Assembly: GCF_937146585.1 (NCBI RefSeq)
Contig: NZ_CAKZRO010000052.1
Coordinates: forward strand, 1 to 64,000
DNA length: 64,000 nucleotides
Reading direction: 5' to 3'
From: an uncultured Halorubrum sp.
GTDB lineage: Archaea; Halobacteriota; Halobacteria; Halobacteriales; Haloferacaceae
Position 1 is the stretch's first letter. Each line of letters opens with the position of its first letter. Under the pieces are notes generated by a model. That model was not told the origin of the DNA. It worked only from the letters and a program-made list of their open reading frames with translations, and made no database searches. This document shows positions 20,940-30,092 of this stretch, piece after piece. A program made the position numbers and the translations under genes.

Positions 20940-22409
20940 ATGGACGACTCCGAACCACCCGACGCCGATCCGTCGCTCCCTCCGGCGGCCGACGACGGCC
21001 CGTCACCGGCCGGTACCGGTCCGTCGCCGGCCGGCGTCGGAGAGCCGGAGGCCGTCAACGCGGCCGTCGACGCCGACACCGGGGAGGGAGAGCTCGAACG
21101 CACGATTGGTCTCGTGGGCGGCCTCGCCATCGGCGTCGGAACGATGATCGGCGCTGGGATCTTCGTCTTCCCGGGGTTGGCGGCCGAAAACGCCGGCCCG
21201 GCGGCGTCGCTCTCGTTCGCGATCGGGGCGGTCGTCGCACTCCTCGTCGCGCTGCCGGCGTCGGAGCTCGCCACCGCGATGCCGCGCAGCGGTGGCGGCT
21301 ACTTTTTCATCTCTCGGGGGCTCGGAACCGGCCCGGGCGCGATCGTCGGGATCGGGCTCTGGCTCGGCCTCGTGTTCGCCGCCGCGTTCTACCTGGTCGG
21401 CCTCGGCAGCTACGCCGGACAGGTGTTCCTCGAAGCGGGGATCACGCCTCCAGTCGACCCCGCGGTCCCCCTCGGGGTCGCCTTCGGTATCGGGCTGACC
21501 GTCCTCAGCCTCTTCGGGACGGAGAACACGGCGTCGCTACAAAACGGGATCGTCATCACGCTCCTCGTCATCCTCACCCTCTTTTTGAGCTACGGGACCC
21601 TCGACGCGCTCGGCGTGTTCGGCGTCGAGAGCGCGCCGGAGCGCTTCTTCCCGCCCGGCGGGGCCCTCCCGGTGCTCCAGACCGCCGCGCTCGTGTTCAC
21701 CTCCTACCTCGGCTTCGCGCAGGTCGCGACCGTCGCCGGCGACATCAGGGAGCCGTCTCGGAACCTGCCGCTGGCGATGGTGGGCTCCGTGCTCCTCGTC
21801 GGCGTCTTCTACGTCGTCACGATCTTCGTCGCGACGAGCGCGTTCGGCAGCGCCCGCCTCGGCGAGTTCGGGGAGACCGCGATGGTCGAGGTCGCGCGGT
21901 CGTTCGTCGGACTCCCGGGAGCGCTCGCCATCGTCGTCGCCGGGCTGCTGGCGACGTTCTCCAGCGCGAACGCCTCCATCCTCAGCGCCTCCCGCGCGGT
22001 GTACGCCGTGAGCCGGGACGAACTCATCCCCGAGCGCGCGAGCCGGCTCAACCTCGCGTACGGGACTCCCCACGTCGCCCTCGGACTGGCCGGGGGCCCG
22101 ATCGTCGTCCTGACCGCGACGGGGCAGGTCGCGCTGCTCGCGGAGGTCGCCTCCTTCCTCCACCTCGTGATGTACGGGCTGATCTGCGTCGCGTTGATCC
22201 GGCTCCGGCGGGAGCGCCCCGACTGGTACGCGCCCGCCTTCCGCTGTCCGGCCGGCTTCGCGGTCGCCGGCGTCGGCGGGCTCGCGAGCTTCGCGCTCAT
22301 CGCGTTCATGCGGCCGGCGTCGATCGGCGTCGGCGCCGCGGTCATGGCCGCCGCGTACGGCTGGTATCGCTACTACGCGACCGACGTCGAACTCAGAGGT
22401 GACTTCTGA
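20940..22409 (+). CDS. APC-superfamily amino acid permease
   Basis: A 489-aa membrane protein of the amino acid-polyamine-organocation family. After an acidic 55-residue N-terminus comes the first helix with the [13 protein letters not shown] segment, the unwound substrate-binding region typical of the family, then about eleven more helices. The conserved [20 protein letters not shown] loop between helices 6 and 8 is clear. Substrate specificity is not deducible. It is followed 1 nt later by a UspA gene, and the same permease-UspA combination occurs as a single fused polypeptide at 30404-32800, which points to regulation of uptake by the Usp domain. Confidence 0.9.
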   Translation: MDDSEPPDADPSLPPAADDGPSPAGTGPSPAGVGEPEAVNAAVDADTGEGELERTIGLVGGLAIGVGTMIGAGIFVFPGLAAENAGPAASLSFAIGAVVALLVALPASELATAMPRSGGGYFFISRGLGTGPGAIVGIGLWLGLVFAAAFYLVGLGSYAGQVFLEAGITPPVDPAVPLGVAFGIGLTVLSLFGTENTASLQNGIVITLLVILTLFLSYGTLDALGVFGVESAPERFFPPGGALPVLQTAALVFTSYLGFAQVATVAGDIREPSRNLPLAMVGSVLLVGVFYVVTIFVATSAFGSARLGEFGETAMVEVARSFVGLPGALAIVVAGLLATFSSANASILSASRAVYAVSRDELIPERASRLNLAYGTPHVALGLAGGPIVVLTATGQVALLAEVASFLHLVMYGLICVALIRLRRERPDWYAPAFRCPAGFAVAGVGGLASFALIAFMRPASIGVGAAVMAAAYGWYRYYATDVELRGDF

Positions 22410-22410
22410 G

Positions 22411-23280
22411 ATGACCGACACACCGACCGAAGACGACGGAGCATCGACCGACTCTGACCCCTCGACCGACTCCGATCCCCCGATTGACTCCGACCCCTCG
22501 GCCGGACCCCGAGACTCGGCGGCGGCCGCGGACCCACCGGAACCCGACGCGTCTCTCGGGCCCGGTCGCCCCACGGTGCTGGTTCCGCTGGCGGTGCTGG
22601 AGGGTGAATCGCTGCCCAACGGCACGGCGGAGCTACTCGCGAACGCCCGCGTCGTGCTGCTCGGCTATCACGTCATCCCCGAGCAGACGGCGACCGAGCA
22701 GGCGCGCGAGCAGTTCGGCGAGACGGCGATGTCGAAGCTCGAGGAGTTCGCGGCCGCGCTCGCCGCGGCGGGGGCCGACGTGGAGACGCGGCTCGTGTTC
22801 ACCCACGACGAGGCGACCACGATCGACCGGCTCATCTACGAGCACGACTGCCTCGCGGTGTTGGTTCCGAACAGCGCGCCGCAGGTGGACTCGGTGCTCG
22901 TCGCGCTCCGCGGCACGGTCGGGATCGGGCGGAACACCCGTCTCGTCGCCGGGCTGTTCGCCGACGCGGGCGTCGCGGTGACGCTGTACCACGTGTCCGG
23001 CGAGGGCGAGTCCCCCGAGGACGGGGAGTCGTTCCTAGGCGGAGTGCGGTCCGACCTCGTCGAGCGGGGGATCGCGTCCGACCGGATCGAGACGCTCGTC
23101 GAGGACTCGGACGCCCCGCTCGACGCCATCGCTGACCGGGCCGAGTCACACGACGCGGTCGTGATGGGCGAGACGGACCCGTCGGTCACGACGTTCGTCT
23201 TCGGGATGCCGTCGGAGCAGATCGCCGAGCGCTTCCTCGGCCCGGTGTTGGTCGTCCAGCGGGCTCGCCCCGAGGAGTAG
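22411..23280 (+). CDS. UspA-domain protein partnered with the APC permease
   Basis: A 289-aa protein with universal-stress-protein domains. The first 55 residues are a repeated acidic Asp-Ser-Asp-Pro region; the rest holds Usp-like folds, beginning RPTVLVPLAVLEG. The last Usp motif, VMGETDPSV...PSEQIAERFLGPVLVVQR, lacks the fully canonical G-2x-G-9x-G(S/T) nucleotide loop. An alternative GTG at 22399 exists, but the AGAGGTGA Shine-Dalgarno-like sequence just before the ATG at 22411 favours the latter. It begins 1 nt after the permease stop, so it is co-transcribed and probably modulates that transporter. Confidence 0.85.
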   Translation: MTDTPTEDDGASTDSDPSTDSDPPIDSDPSAGPRDSAAAADPPEPDASLGPGRPTVLVPLAVLEGESLPNGTAELLANARVVLLGYHVIPEQTATEQAREQFGETAMSKLEEFAAALAAAGADVETRLVFTHDEATTIDRLIYEHDCLAVLVPNSAPQVDSVLVALRGTVGIGRNTRLVAGLFADAGVAVTLYHVSGEGESPEDGESFLGGVRSDLVERGIASDRIETLVEDSDAPLDAIADRAESHDAVVMGETDPSVTTFVFGMPSEQIAERFLGPVLVVQRARPEE

Positions 23281-23318
23281 TCGGAGCCGGAGTCGACGGC
23301 GACTCGCGGAGACCTCGA

Positions 23319-24071
23319 TTAAACGTCGTCAGCGGCCGCCTGCGCCTCCCGCAGCGTGAACTCGCCCTCGTACAGCGCCGTGCCGACCACGACCGCTGCC
23401 GCGCCCGCCGCCTTCAGCGCGACCACGTCGTCGACGCTCGCGACGCCCCCGGAGGCGATCACCGGGACCTCGACCGCGTCGACCACGCTCGCGACCGCCT
23501 CGCGGTCGATCCCCTCCAGCTGCCCCTCCACGTCGACGTTCGTGAAGAGGATCGCGCCGGCCCCCAGTTCCTCGTAGCGCGCCGCGGCCTCGGCGGGGTC
23601 CAGTCCGGTCCCCTCGGTCCAGCCCGAGACGACGACCTCGCCGTCCTTCGCGTCGAGGCTGACGACGACGCTCCCCGGGTGCGTCTCGTCGATCTCGGCG
23701 ACGATTTCCGGCGTCTCGACCGCCGCGGTCCCGAGGATGACGCGGTCGAGTCCCAGGTCGAGGAGCTCGCGCGCGCCCTCGGCGGCCCGGATGCCGCCGC
23801 CCAGTTGGAGGCCCACACCGTCCTCGTCGTCGCCGCCGACCGCCTCGACGACCGCCTCGATCGCGGCGGCGTTGACGCGCTCGCCCTCGAACGCGCCGTC
23901 GAGGTCGACGAGGTGGAGCGTCTCGGCACCCGCGTCGACCCACCGCTCGGCGGCCGCGACGGGGTCGCCGTAGCGTTTGCCCGTCCCGCGCTCGCCGCCG
24001 ACCAGCTGGACGACCTCGCCGTCCTGGACGTCGACGGCGGGGATCACTTCGAACTCCGAAAAGTGGCTCAT
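23319..24071 (-). CDS. hisA: Phosphoribosylformimino-AICAR-phosphate isomerase
   Basis: HisA performs the Amadori-type isomerisation of ProFAR to PRFAR in histidine synthesis. It is a 250-aa (beta/alpha)8 barrel with the N-terminal catalytic aspartate in EVIPAVDVQDGEVVQLVGG and the second catalytic aspartate in VVVSLDAKDGEVVV near residue 138. C-terminal phosphate-binding loops appear as VIASGGVAS and VVVGTALYEG. All expected motifs are present and the length is standard. It converges with the UspA gene and is on the same strand as hisB. Confidence 0.96.
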   Translation of the reverse strand: MSHFSEFEVIPAVDVQDGEVVQLVGGERGTGKRYGDPVAAAERWVDAGAETLHLVDLDGAFEGERVNAAAIEAVVEAVGGDDEDGVGLQLGGGIRAAEGARELLDLGLDRVILGTAAVETPEIVAEIDETHPGSVVVSLDAKDGEVVVSGWTEGTGLDPAEAAARYEELGAGAILFTNVDVEGQLEGIDREAVASVVDAVEVPVIASGGVASVDDVVALKAAGAAAVVVGTALYEGEFTLREAQAAADDV

Positions 24072-24140
24072 ACGCCACGAGAGCCGGCGGCGGCGATTAA
24101 ACCGGTCGGTTCGAGACGGAACGCGCGGAATCGACTCCGG

Positions 24141-24419
24141 CTACGTCAATGCGATCCCCGCGCCGACGGCGACGCACGTCAGCGCGAGCCCGGCGAGCGC
24201 GACGGTCGTCCGGCCGCGACGCCCGGCGTCGCCGTCGGAATCGAACCCGCGGAAGCCGGTCAGCACGCCGAGGCCGACCGCGACCGCGGAGAGGCCGCCG
24301 GCGAGCGCCAGCGTCGTCCAGGGTTCGAGTCCGTGCTGTACCGCGTCTCGCGCGGCCGTTCCGGCGAGCAGTACGCCGGTCGCTATCGGGGCCGCGGCCG
24401 TCGACGTGTCGGAGGGCAC
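24141..24419 (-). CDS. Small membrane protein, function unknown
   Basis: A 92-aa hydrophobic protein from the GTG at 24419 (a TTG at 24446 would add nine residues). Three membrane segments are apparent, about residues 10-24, 36-55 and 70-90, separated by short polar loops, one of them Asp/Gly/Arg-rich. No motif is recognisable. It sits 69 bp upstream of hisA on the same strand and 56 bp downstream of the lipoprotein gene. Coding status rests on the hydrophobic pattern and GC-rich third positions only. Confidence 0.6.
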   Translation of the reverse strand: MPSDTSTAAAPIATGVLLAGTAARDAVQHGLEPWTTLALAGGLSAVAVGLGVLTGFRGFDSDGDAGRRGRTTVALAGLALTCVAVGAGIALT

Positions 24420-24475
24420 GGTTCGCGGTTGTAGTGTGAACGGCAAAAGCGGTGGGGTCTTCCGAACTCACGCGC

Positions 24476-25294
24476 TCACACCACCGAGATGAGCAGCTGC
24501 GAGACGTCCTCGTCGTAGGCCGCGGGGTCGGCGGCGAGCGTCTCGGCGGTCTCCGCGTCCGCGAGCTCCGTCACCGCGCGCTCGGCGTCGACCGAGTCGG
24601 GCAGCGACTCCTCGAAGACCGCGAGGAGCGGTTCGGTCGGGTACGCGCCGCCGGCGACGATCACGTCGGTCCCGTCGTGCCACACGCCGAGCCGGGCCCC
24701 GACCTGGAGGGGGCCCCCCACGTCGGCGGTGGAGCCGGTCGGGAGCGAGACCGCGCCGTCGACCGCGTACTCCGCGGTCAACCGCCACACGGTCGCCGTG
24801 TGGCCGGAGCGGACGGTGGAGATCCCCTCGTCGGCGATCTCGACGTCCTCGATCCCGGCGCTCCGGAGCTGCCCGTGGAAGGCGTCGGTCGCCGCCGTCT
24901 CCACCCGGCTCAGTATCCTGTCCCGGCCGATCTCGGCCGGGAGTTGGTCGACGGCGGGGCGGAGGTCGATCCGCGTCGCGAAGAAGACGACGGGCGACCC
25001 GTCGGCGTCGACCGTGGCGGCGAGCGCGTCCGCGACGGGCGCGTACTCGAAGACACGCGTGTGTTCGAGCGCCTGGACGGTGACGGGCCCGTACGACTCC
25101 GCGAACACGGCGCGTTCGGACTCGTCGGTCCGCCGCCACTCCTCGATCCGGTCGCTCGTCACCTCGGGGGCCGGCACGGGGCCGTCGCGGCCGCCGAGAC
25201 AGCCGGCGAGCCCGGCGACGCCGACCGCCGCGCCGCCGGCGAGCAGGCGGCGTCGGGTGGTCCGCGTCGGCCGGGACCCGGTGTTCTCGTCCAT
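24476..25294 (-). CDS. Tat-exported lipoprotein, haloarchaeal family of unknown function
   Basis: A 272-aa protein whose N-terminus combines a twin-arginine signal (TTRRRLLAGGAA) with a lipobox ending LAGC near residue 33, so the mature protein should be lipid-anchored on the outer face of the membrane. The globular part has no motif I can name with confidence; it resembles haloarchaeal lipoproteins of the DUF6517 type, an attribution I make from memory. The long open frame extending upstream to 28591 is antisense to the transporter genes and is not part of the gene; the ATG at 25294 directly precedes the signal peptide. It diverges from the thiamine-type transporter operon. Confidence 0.75.
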   Translation of the reverse strand: MDENTGSRPTRTTRRRLLAGGAAVGVAGLAGCLGGRDGPVPAPEVTSDRIEEWRRTDESERAVFAESYGPVTVQALEHTRVFEYAPVADALAATVDADGSPVVFFATRIDLRPAVDQLPAEIGRDRILSRVETAATDAFHGQLRSAGIEDVEIADEGISTVRSGHTATVWRLTAEYAVDGAVSLPTGSTADVGGPLQVGARLGVWHDGTDVIVAGGAYPTEPLLAVFEESLPDSVDAERAVTELADAETAETLAADPAAYDEDVSQLLISVV

Positions 25295-25429
25295 GGACCG
25301 GGGTGGTCCGCGCGGAGTAAATGGATGTCGGCGGGCGAGCCGGGCGAGGCGGTCGACGCGCCCGCTGGGAGACGGCGCGGCGGACGAGGACGGATCCCTT
25401 ATGTAACCACCGAGTACAACAACCGAGTG

Positions 25430-26677
25430 ATGACCACCGACGAGAGCGAGACGCGGCGGCGACGCGCCCGACCACACACCCGACGGCGGTTCCTGACGGC
25501 GGCCGGGGCGGCGGGGGCCGTCGCGCTCGCCGGCTGTAGCGCGGAGCAGGTCGACGACGGGGGCGACGGCGGCGGCGGATCCGGAGACGGCGGAGACGGG
25601 TCCGGCGGCGGCGGAAACGAGACGGACGACGGCGACGACGGCACCGACGAGACCCCGACGCTGACCGTGGCGACGTACTCGAGCTTCATCGACGCGCCCT
25701 CCGTGAGCCCCGGCGAGTGGCTCAAAGAGGAGTTCGAGAGCCGGTACGACGCCACGCTGGAGTGGGCGACGCCCGACAACGAGGTGAACTACTACGTCGA
25801 GCGCGCGGCCTCCGGGGCCGGCATCGACGCCGACGTCTACGTCGGGCTCACCACCGAGGACCTCGTGCGCGTCGACGAACAGCTCGACGACGACCTCTTC
25901 GCCGAGGCGGGCGACGTCGACGGCCGCGACGCCGTCAAGGGGGGACTCCGGTTCGACCCGTTCGACCGGGCGGTCCCGTTCGACACCGGGTACGTGAGCC
26001 TCGTGTACGACAGCACGACCGCGGAGGCGCCCGAGACGTTCGACGGGCTCCTCGACGACGAACACGCGGGCGCGCTCATCGCGCAGAATCCCGGCGCCTC
26101 CTCCACCGGGCGCGCGTTCCTCCTCCACACGATCAACCGCTTCGGCGACGGCGGCGTCGCGAGCGACGGCGACGGGGAGGCGGTCGCGGGCGAGGACGGC
26201 GACCCCGACTACGACTACCTCGACTACTGGGCGGACCTCCAGGAGAACGAGGTGCGCGTGCTGGGGTCGTGGGACGACGCGTACGCGGCCTGGAGCGAGG
26301 GCGAGGCCCCGATGGTCGTCTCCTACTCCACCGACCAGGTGTTCGCGAACATGGAGGGCGCGGACCTCGACGAACACCAGATCCGCTTCCTGAACGACCA
26401 GGCGTACGCGAACCCCGAGGGGATGGCCGCGTTCGCCGACGCCGACGAGCCGGAGCTCGCCCGGCAGTTCATGTCGTTCATGCTGGAGCCGGACGTCCAG
26501 GGCGAGATCGCCCAGCGCAACGTGGCGTTCCCCGCGGTCGACGGCGCGGACCTGCCGAGCGACTACGCCGAGCTGGCCCAGGAGCCGGCCGACCCGGTGA
26601 CGTTCACCTACGACGAGCTCCAGGGCTCGGTCGACGCGTGGGTCGAGGCCTGGGAGCGGCAGTTCGCCGGGAACTAA
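25430..26677 (+). CDS. thiB: Thiamine-type ABC transporter substrate-binding lipoprotein
   Basis: A 415-aa solute-binding protein. The signal is twin-arginine (HTRRRFLTAAGAAG) with a lipobox LAGC near residue 39, then a Gly/Asp linker to about residue 82 that keeps the binding domain away from the membrane. The mature domain begins TLTVATYSSFIDAPS and contains ADVYVGLTTEDL, RAVPFDTGYVSLVYD, NPGASSTGRAFLL and YLDYWADLQ. These match the order of motifs in TbpA/ThiB thiamine-binding proteins. A related iron or sulfonate binder cannot be excluded. The permease and ATPase genes follow at once. I found no THI-box riboswitch in the 135 bp upstream. Confidence 0.85.
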   Translation: MTTDESETRRRRARPHTRRRFLTAAGAAGAVALAGCSAEQVDDGGDGGGGSGDGGDGSGGGGNETDDGDDGTDETPTLTVATYSSFIDAPSVSPGEWLKEEFESRYDATLEWATPDNEVNYYVERAASGAGIDADVYVGLTTEDLVRVDEQLDDDLFAEAGDVDGRDAVKGGLRFDPFDRAVPFDTGYVSLVYDSTTAEAPETFDGLLDDEHAGALIAQNPGASSTGRAFLLHTINRFGDGGVASDGDGEAVAGEDGDPDYDYLDYWADLQENEVRVLGSWDDAYAAWSEGEAPMVVSYSTDQVFANMEGADLDEHQIRFLNDQAYANPEGMAAFADADEPELARQFMSFMLEPDVQGEIAQRNVAFPAVDGADLPSDYAELAQEPADPVTFTYDELQGSVDAWVEAWERQFAGN

Positions 26678-26704
26678 GCGCGTGGCAGACGAGGCGTCGA
26701 GCGC

Positions 26705-28531
26705 GTGACGGGAGCCGACGGCGAGCGGGCGACGGACGGTGACCGCGGGAGCCGCGCGGCCCGCCTGCGGGAGCGCGTCGAGTCGAACGCGCTGACCGCG
26801 CTCGCGGTCCTCACCAGCGCCGCGCTCGTCGTCGCCTTCTACTACCCGACCGCGACGGTCCTGGTCGAGGCGGTCGTCGTCGACGGCGTCGTCACCCTCG
26901 CCGTCTTCGCCGAGGTGCTCACCGACCCGTTCTACTTCGGCGAGCTGGCGCGGCTGCTCTCCGGCGAGTCGCCGGTCGCGGTCGCGCGCGCGCTGCTCTC
27001 GCCGGACCGCCGGCTGGGGATCGTCGGCTTCACCGCGTACCAGGCGGTCCTCTCGACGATCGCGAGCGTCGCCCTGGGGCTCCCGGCCGCCTACCTCCTC
27101 GCGCGGTTCGAGTTCCCCGGGCGGCGGACGCTGCGCTCGCTCACCATCGTCCCGTTCGTCCTGCCGTCGATCATGGTCGCGGTCGGGTTCGTCGCCACGT
27201 TCGGCGACAACGGCACGCTGAACGCCGCGCTGACGGCGCTCGGACTCCCGCCGGTCGACCTGCTGTTCACGCTCGAAGCGGTCGTGATCGCCCACGCGTT
27301 CTACAACGCGCCGCTCGTGGCGCGCGTGACGACCGCGGCGTGGGAGTCGGTGGACGCGAGCGCGGTCGAAACGGCTCGGAGCCTCGGGGCGGGCCCGGTC
27401 CGCGCGTTCGTCGACGTGGTCGCGCCGCAGGTGTACCCGGCCGTACTGACGGGCGCGGCGCTCACCTTCGTGTTCACCTTCGGCACCTTCCCCATCGTCC
27501 TCGCGCTCGGCGGGTTCCAGCTGGCGACCGTCGAGGTGTTCGTCTACCGGCTCGTGCGGGACCTGAGCTACGCCGAGGCGGCCGCGCTGGCGATCGTCGA
27601 GCTCGTCGTCTCGCTCGGCGTCCTCCTCGCGTACCTCCGGTACGAGGCCCGGAACAGGACGAGAACCCGCGGCGCGCGACCCCTGCCGCGGCGCTCGCTG
27701 GTCCCGCCCGCGCCGACGCTCCGGGAGCTGCTGCCGCGGGCGGGACTGGCGGCCTACGTCCTCGTCGCCGGCGTGATCTTCCTCGCGCCGATCGCGTCGA
27801 TGATCCTCGCGTCGGCGACCGGCGGCGACGGGGCGCTCACGCTCGAGCACTACCGGTTCCTGATCGAGCGCCAGCAGACGGGGGCGGCGTTCCAGGTGCG
27901 GCCGTGGCCCGCGATCCGGAACTCGCTGGCGTTCGCGGCGGCCGCGACGCTGCTCGCGCTCCCGATGGGCGTCGTGGTCGCGGTGCTGACGACGCGACGC
28001 TACCGCGGGCGGACGCTGGTCGACGCGGCCGCGATGGCGCCGCTCGCGGTGTCGGGGATCATCGTCGGCCTCGGGCTCCTGCGGGGGCTCGTCTTCGGCG
28101 TCGAGGTCGCCGGGTGGCGGATCGCCGCGAGCGGTGCGGTCGCCATCGTGGTCGCGCACGCGGTCTCCGGGTACCCGTTCGTCGTGCGCACCGTCTCGCC
28201 CGGGCTCTCCGGGCTGGACCGCTCGCTCGTCGAGTCCGCGCGGGCGCTCGGGGCCTCGCGGGCGCGGGTGATCCGGGACGTGGAGCTCCCCTTGGTCTGG
28301 CCCGCGGTCGTCGCGGGCGCAGCGTTCGCGTTCGCCATCTCGATCGGCGAGTTCACCTCGACGGTGGTGCTGGCGACGGGCGCGGACGCGTACACGATGC
28401 CCGTCGCGATCGAACGGTTCATCGGCCGGCGGCTCGGACCGGCGACCGCCATGGGCGTCGTCCTGCTGGTCGTCACCGGGCTGAGCTTCGTCGTCATCGA
28501 GCGGCTCGGAGGTGAGACGCGTGGGCTCTGA
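26705..28531 (+). CDS. thiP: ABC transporter permease, two fused permease domains (ThiP-type)
   Basis: A 608-aa membrane protein starting at a GTG 27 nt after the binding-protein gene. It contains two binding-protein-dependent permease domains in tandem. The cytoplasmic EAA loops appear as ETARSLGAGPVRAFVDVV near residue 222 and ESARALGASRARVIRDVE near residue 511, and about twelve membrane segments surround them. Fused double permeases are the rule for ThiP and for Fe3+ (FbpB-type) importers. Together with the ThiB-like binding protein this favours thiamine or its phosphates as substrate. It overlaps the ATPase gene at its 3' end. Confidence 0.87.
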   Translation: MTGADGERATDGDRGSRAARLRERVESNALTALAVLTSAALVVAFYYPTATVLVEAVVVDGVVTLAVFAEVLTDPFYFGELARLLSGESPVAVARALLSPDRRLGIVGFTAYQAVLSTIASVALGLPAAYLLARFEFPGRRTLRSLTIVPFVLPSIMVAVGFVATFGDNGTLNAALTALGLPPVDLLFTLEAVVIAHAFYNAPLVARVTTAAWESVDASAVETARSLGAGPVRAFVDVVAPQVYPAVLTGAALTFVFTFGTFPIVLALGGFQLATVEVFVYRLVRDLSYAEAAALAIVELVVSLGVLLAYLRYEARNRTRTRGARPLPRRSLVPPAPTLRELLPRAGLAAYVLVAGVIFLAPIASMILASATGGDGALTLEHYRFLIERQQTGAAFQVRPWPAIRNSLAFAAAATLLALPMGVVVAVLTTRRYRGRTLVDAAAMAPLAVSGIIVGLGLLRGLVFGVEVAGWRIAASGAVAIVVAHAVSGYPFVVRTVSPGLSGLDRSLVESARALGASRARVIRDVELPLVWPAVVAGAAFAFAISIGEFTSTVVLATGADAYTMPVAIERFIGRRLGPATAMGVVLLVVTGLSFVVIERLGGETRGL

Positions 28532-29651
28532 GCGCGGAGCGGAGGTCGCGAGCGACGGCCCGGTCGCGGTCGAACTCGACGGCGTGAGCAAGCGCTACGG
28601 CGAGACGACCGCCGTCGACGACGTGAGCCTCCGGGTGCGCGAGGGGGAGTTCTTCACGCTCGTCGGGCCGTCGGGCTGCGGGAAGACGACCACACTCCGG
28701 CTGATCGCCGGGTTCGAGGAGCCGACGAGCGGGACCGTCCGGTTCGCCGGCGAGTCGGTCGCGGGCGTGCCCCCGGAGGACCGCGACGTGGGCGTCGTCT
28801 TCCAGAGCTACGCGCTGTTCCCGCACATGACCGTCGGCGAGAACGTCGCCTACGGGCTCAACTTCGCCGACCCGCCCGACGGCGTCACGCGCGACGAGCG
28901 CGTCGCCGAGCTGCTCGAGTTAGTCGACCTCCCCGACGCCGCCGACCGCGACCCGGAGAGCCTCTCGGGCGGGCAACAGCAGCGGATCGCGATGGCGCGG
29001 GCGCTCGCGCCCGGCCCCGACGTGCTCCTCTTGGACGAGCCGATGAGCGCGCTCGACGCGCGGCTCCGCGAGCGGCTCCGCGCGCAGGTGAAGCGGATCC
29101 AGTCCGAGCTGGGGATCACCACGATATACGTCACCCACGACCAGGAGGAGGCGCTGGCCGTCTCCGACCGCGTGGCGGTGATGAACGGCGGGACGCCCGA
29201 GCAGGTGGCGCCGCCGCGGACGGTGTACCGCGAGCCCGCGACGCGGTTCGTCGCGGAGTTCGTCGGCGACAACAACGTGTTCGCGGGCCGCGTCGCGGAG
29301 TCGCTCGGCGGAGGCGAACTCGCGGTCGACGTCGACGGCGGCGACGAGACCCTCCGCGTCGCCACGGACGGCGAGCAGGAAGCCGGCGAGCGGATCGCGT
29401 TCTGCGTCCGCCCGGAACACCTGCGCGTCGCGAGCGCCGCGGACGGCACGAGCGCCGGAGACGCTCCGGTCGGCGAGAACGCGCTGCGCGCGACGGTCGC
29501 CAGCGCGGAGTTCCTCGGCGAGACGACGCGCGTCACGCTCGACTGGGGCGACCGCGAGCTGCTCGTCCGGACCGTGGACCCCCTCGACGGCGCGGTCGCG
29601 GTCGGGTTCGACCCGAGCGACGCGCACGTGATCGAGGTCGAATCGCGGTGA
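28521..29651 (+). CDS. thiQ: ABC transporter ATP-binding protein of the thiamine-type importer
   Basis: A 376-aa ATPase powering the import system. Walker A is GPSGCGKTTT, the signature is LSGGQQQRIAMARAL, and Walker B is VLLLDEPMSALDARL with the H-loop in YVTHDQEEAL. A C-terminal TOBE-like domain follows residue 245. The protein is longer than E. coli ThiQ and resembles PotA/FbpC-type ATPases. Two GTG codons compete (28512 and 28521); the GGAGGTGA Shine-Dalgarno sequence just upstream favours 28521. The start lies inside the permease 3' end, giving an 11-bp overlap and translational coupling. Confidence 0.88.
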   Translation: MGSERGAEVASDGPVAVELDGVSKRYGETTAVDDVSLRVREGEFFTLVGPSGCGKTTTLRLIAGFEEPTSGTVRFAGESVAGVPPEDRDVGVVFQSYALFPHMTVGENVAYGLNFADPPDGVTRDERVAELLELVDLPDAADRDPESLSGGQQQRIAMARALAPGPDVLLLDEPMSALDARLRERLRAQVKRIQSELGITTIYVTHDQEEALAVSDRVAVMNGGTPEQVAPPRTVYREPATRFVAEFVGDNNVFAGRVAESLGGGELAVDVDGGDETLRVATDGEQEAGERIAFCVRPEHLRVASAADGTSAGDAPVGENALRATVASAEFLGETTRVTLDWGDRELLVRTVDPLDGAVAVGFDPSDAHVIEVESR

Positions 29652-29664
29652 ACAGCGACGTTTA

Positions 29665-29995
29665 TTTATAAATAGATGCGGTGGCGCGTGCCTCCGAGTG
29701 GCCGCCGAAGGCGGCCGCGAGGAGCACGCGCGAGGGAGTCGCTGGCTCCCGGAGCGAAGCGGAGGGTGCCAGCGACGAGGCTGGGGAGGCGTGAGGCGCC
29801 GTGCGGTCGCGGTCGGGCGGGACTCAAAGGGGCAGCCGGCGAGGCGGGCGCAGGCGACATAAGCACCGAACGAGGGAGCAACAGCGACAGAGTGAGGCGC
29901 GCAGCGAGCGTGCGCCCGCCTCGCCGGCTGGGGCTTTGGGAGTGTACGCCATCGATCTGCTGACAGCCGTTTATAACCGAGCGGCTGGTGATTGA
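29665..29995 (+). repeat. Copy A of a structured dispersed noncoding element
   Basis: Noncoding DNA between the transporter operon and the gene at 30093, related to copy B at 42067-42394. Stem I: GCGCGTG 29684-29690 pairs with CACGCGC 29725-29731. A bulged C and CTCC/GGAG (29692-29695/29721-29724) follow, then tandem GA/GA mismatches, a 9-bp apical stem and a GAA loop (29707-29709). Stem II: GTCGCTGGC 29738-29746 with GCCAGCGAC 29768-29776, enclosing GCGAAGC. Stem III: CAAAG 29825-29829 with CTTTG 29934-29938, an internal loop GGGC/GGGG, then a perfect 19-bp helix 29834-29852/29911-29929. A terminal hairpin CAGCCG/CGGCTG (29964-29969/29982-29987) has a loop containing TTTATAA. TTTATAA occurs near both ends. 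Bases 29725-29789 equal 42122-42186. U-G pairs fit the plus strand. RNA gene or hairpin-type mobile element is undecided. Confidence 0.8.
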
Positions 29996-30092
29996 GCGGC
30001 GTTCACCGCAGAGCAGTCAATCGCGGTTCTCCAAGCAACGACGATACATAATTATCGAGGCGACACGCCTTACCCCGCGGGCCCAGTAAGGC

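Noticed and set aside
25295-25429. Possible TPP (THI-box) riboswitch before the thiamine-type transporter
   Set aside because: The conserved CUGAGA and ACCUGAUCUGG-like segments are absent. Only a GC-rich inverted repeat (GCGGGCG/CGCCCGC) is seen, and the TATA-like sequence close to the start leaves little room for a leader.
24476-28591. 1371-aa minus-strand open frame
   Set aside because: Only the portion from 25294 down encodes a plausible protein (the Tat lipoprotein). The remainder is antisense to the thiB-thiP-thiQ genes.
29666-29881. Minus-strand open frame sharing the peptide PSLVAGTLRFAPGASDSLAR with a frame at 41919-42347
   Set aside because: The shared peptide is the antisense translation of the conserved 65-nt core of the structured element, so the similarity comes from repeated noncoding DNA and not from a protein family. 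Neither frame has a promoter or consistent ends.
29653-30092. Structured element considered as RNase P RNA or SRP 7S RNA
   Set aside because: No RNase P signature (such as the GAGGAAAGUC-type or AGAGGG-type conserved segments) and no SRP helix 8 motif could be found. These RNAs are also single-copy, whereas two diverged copies lie within 13 kb here.
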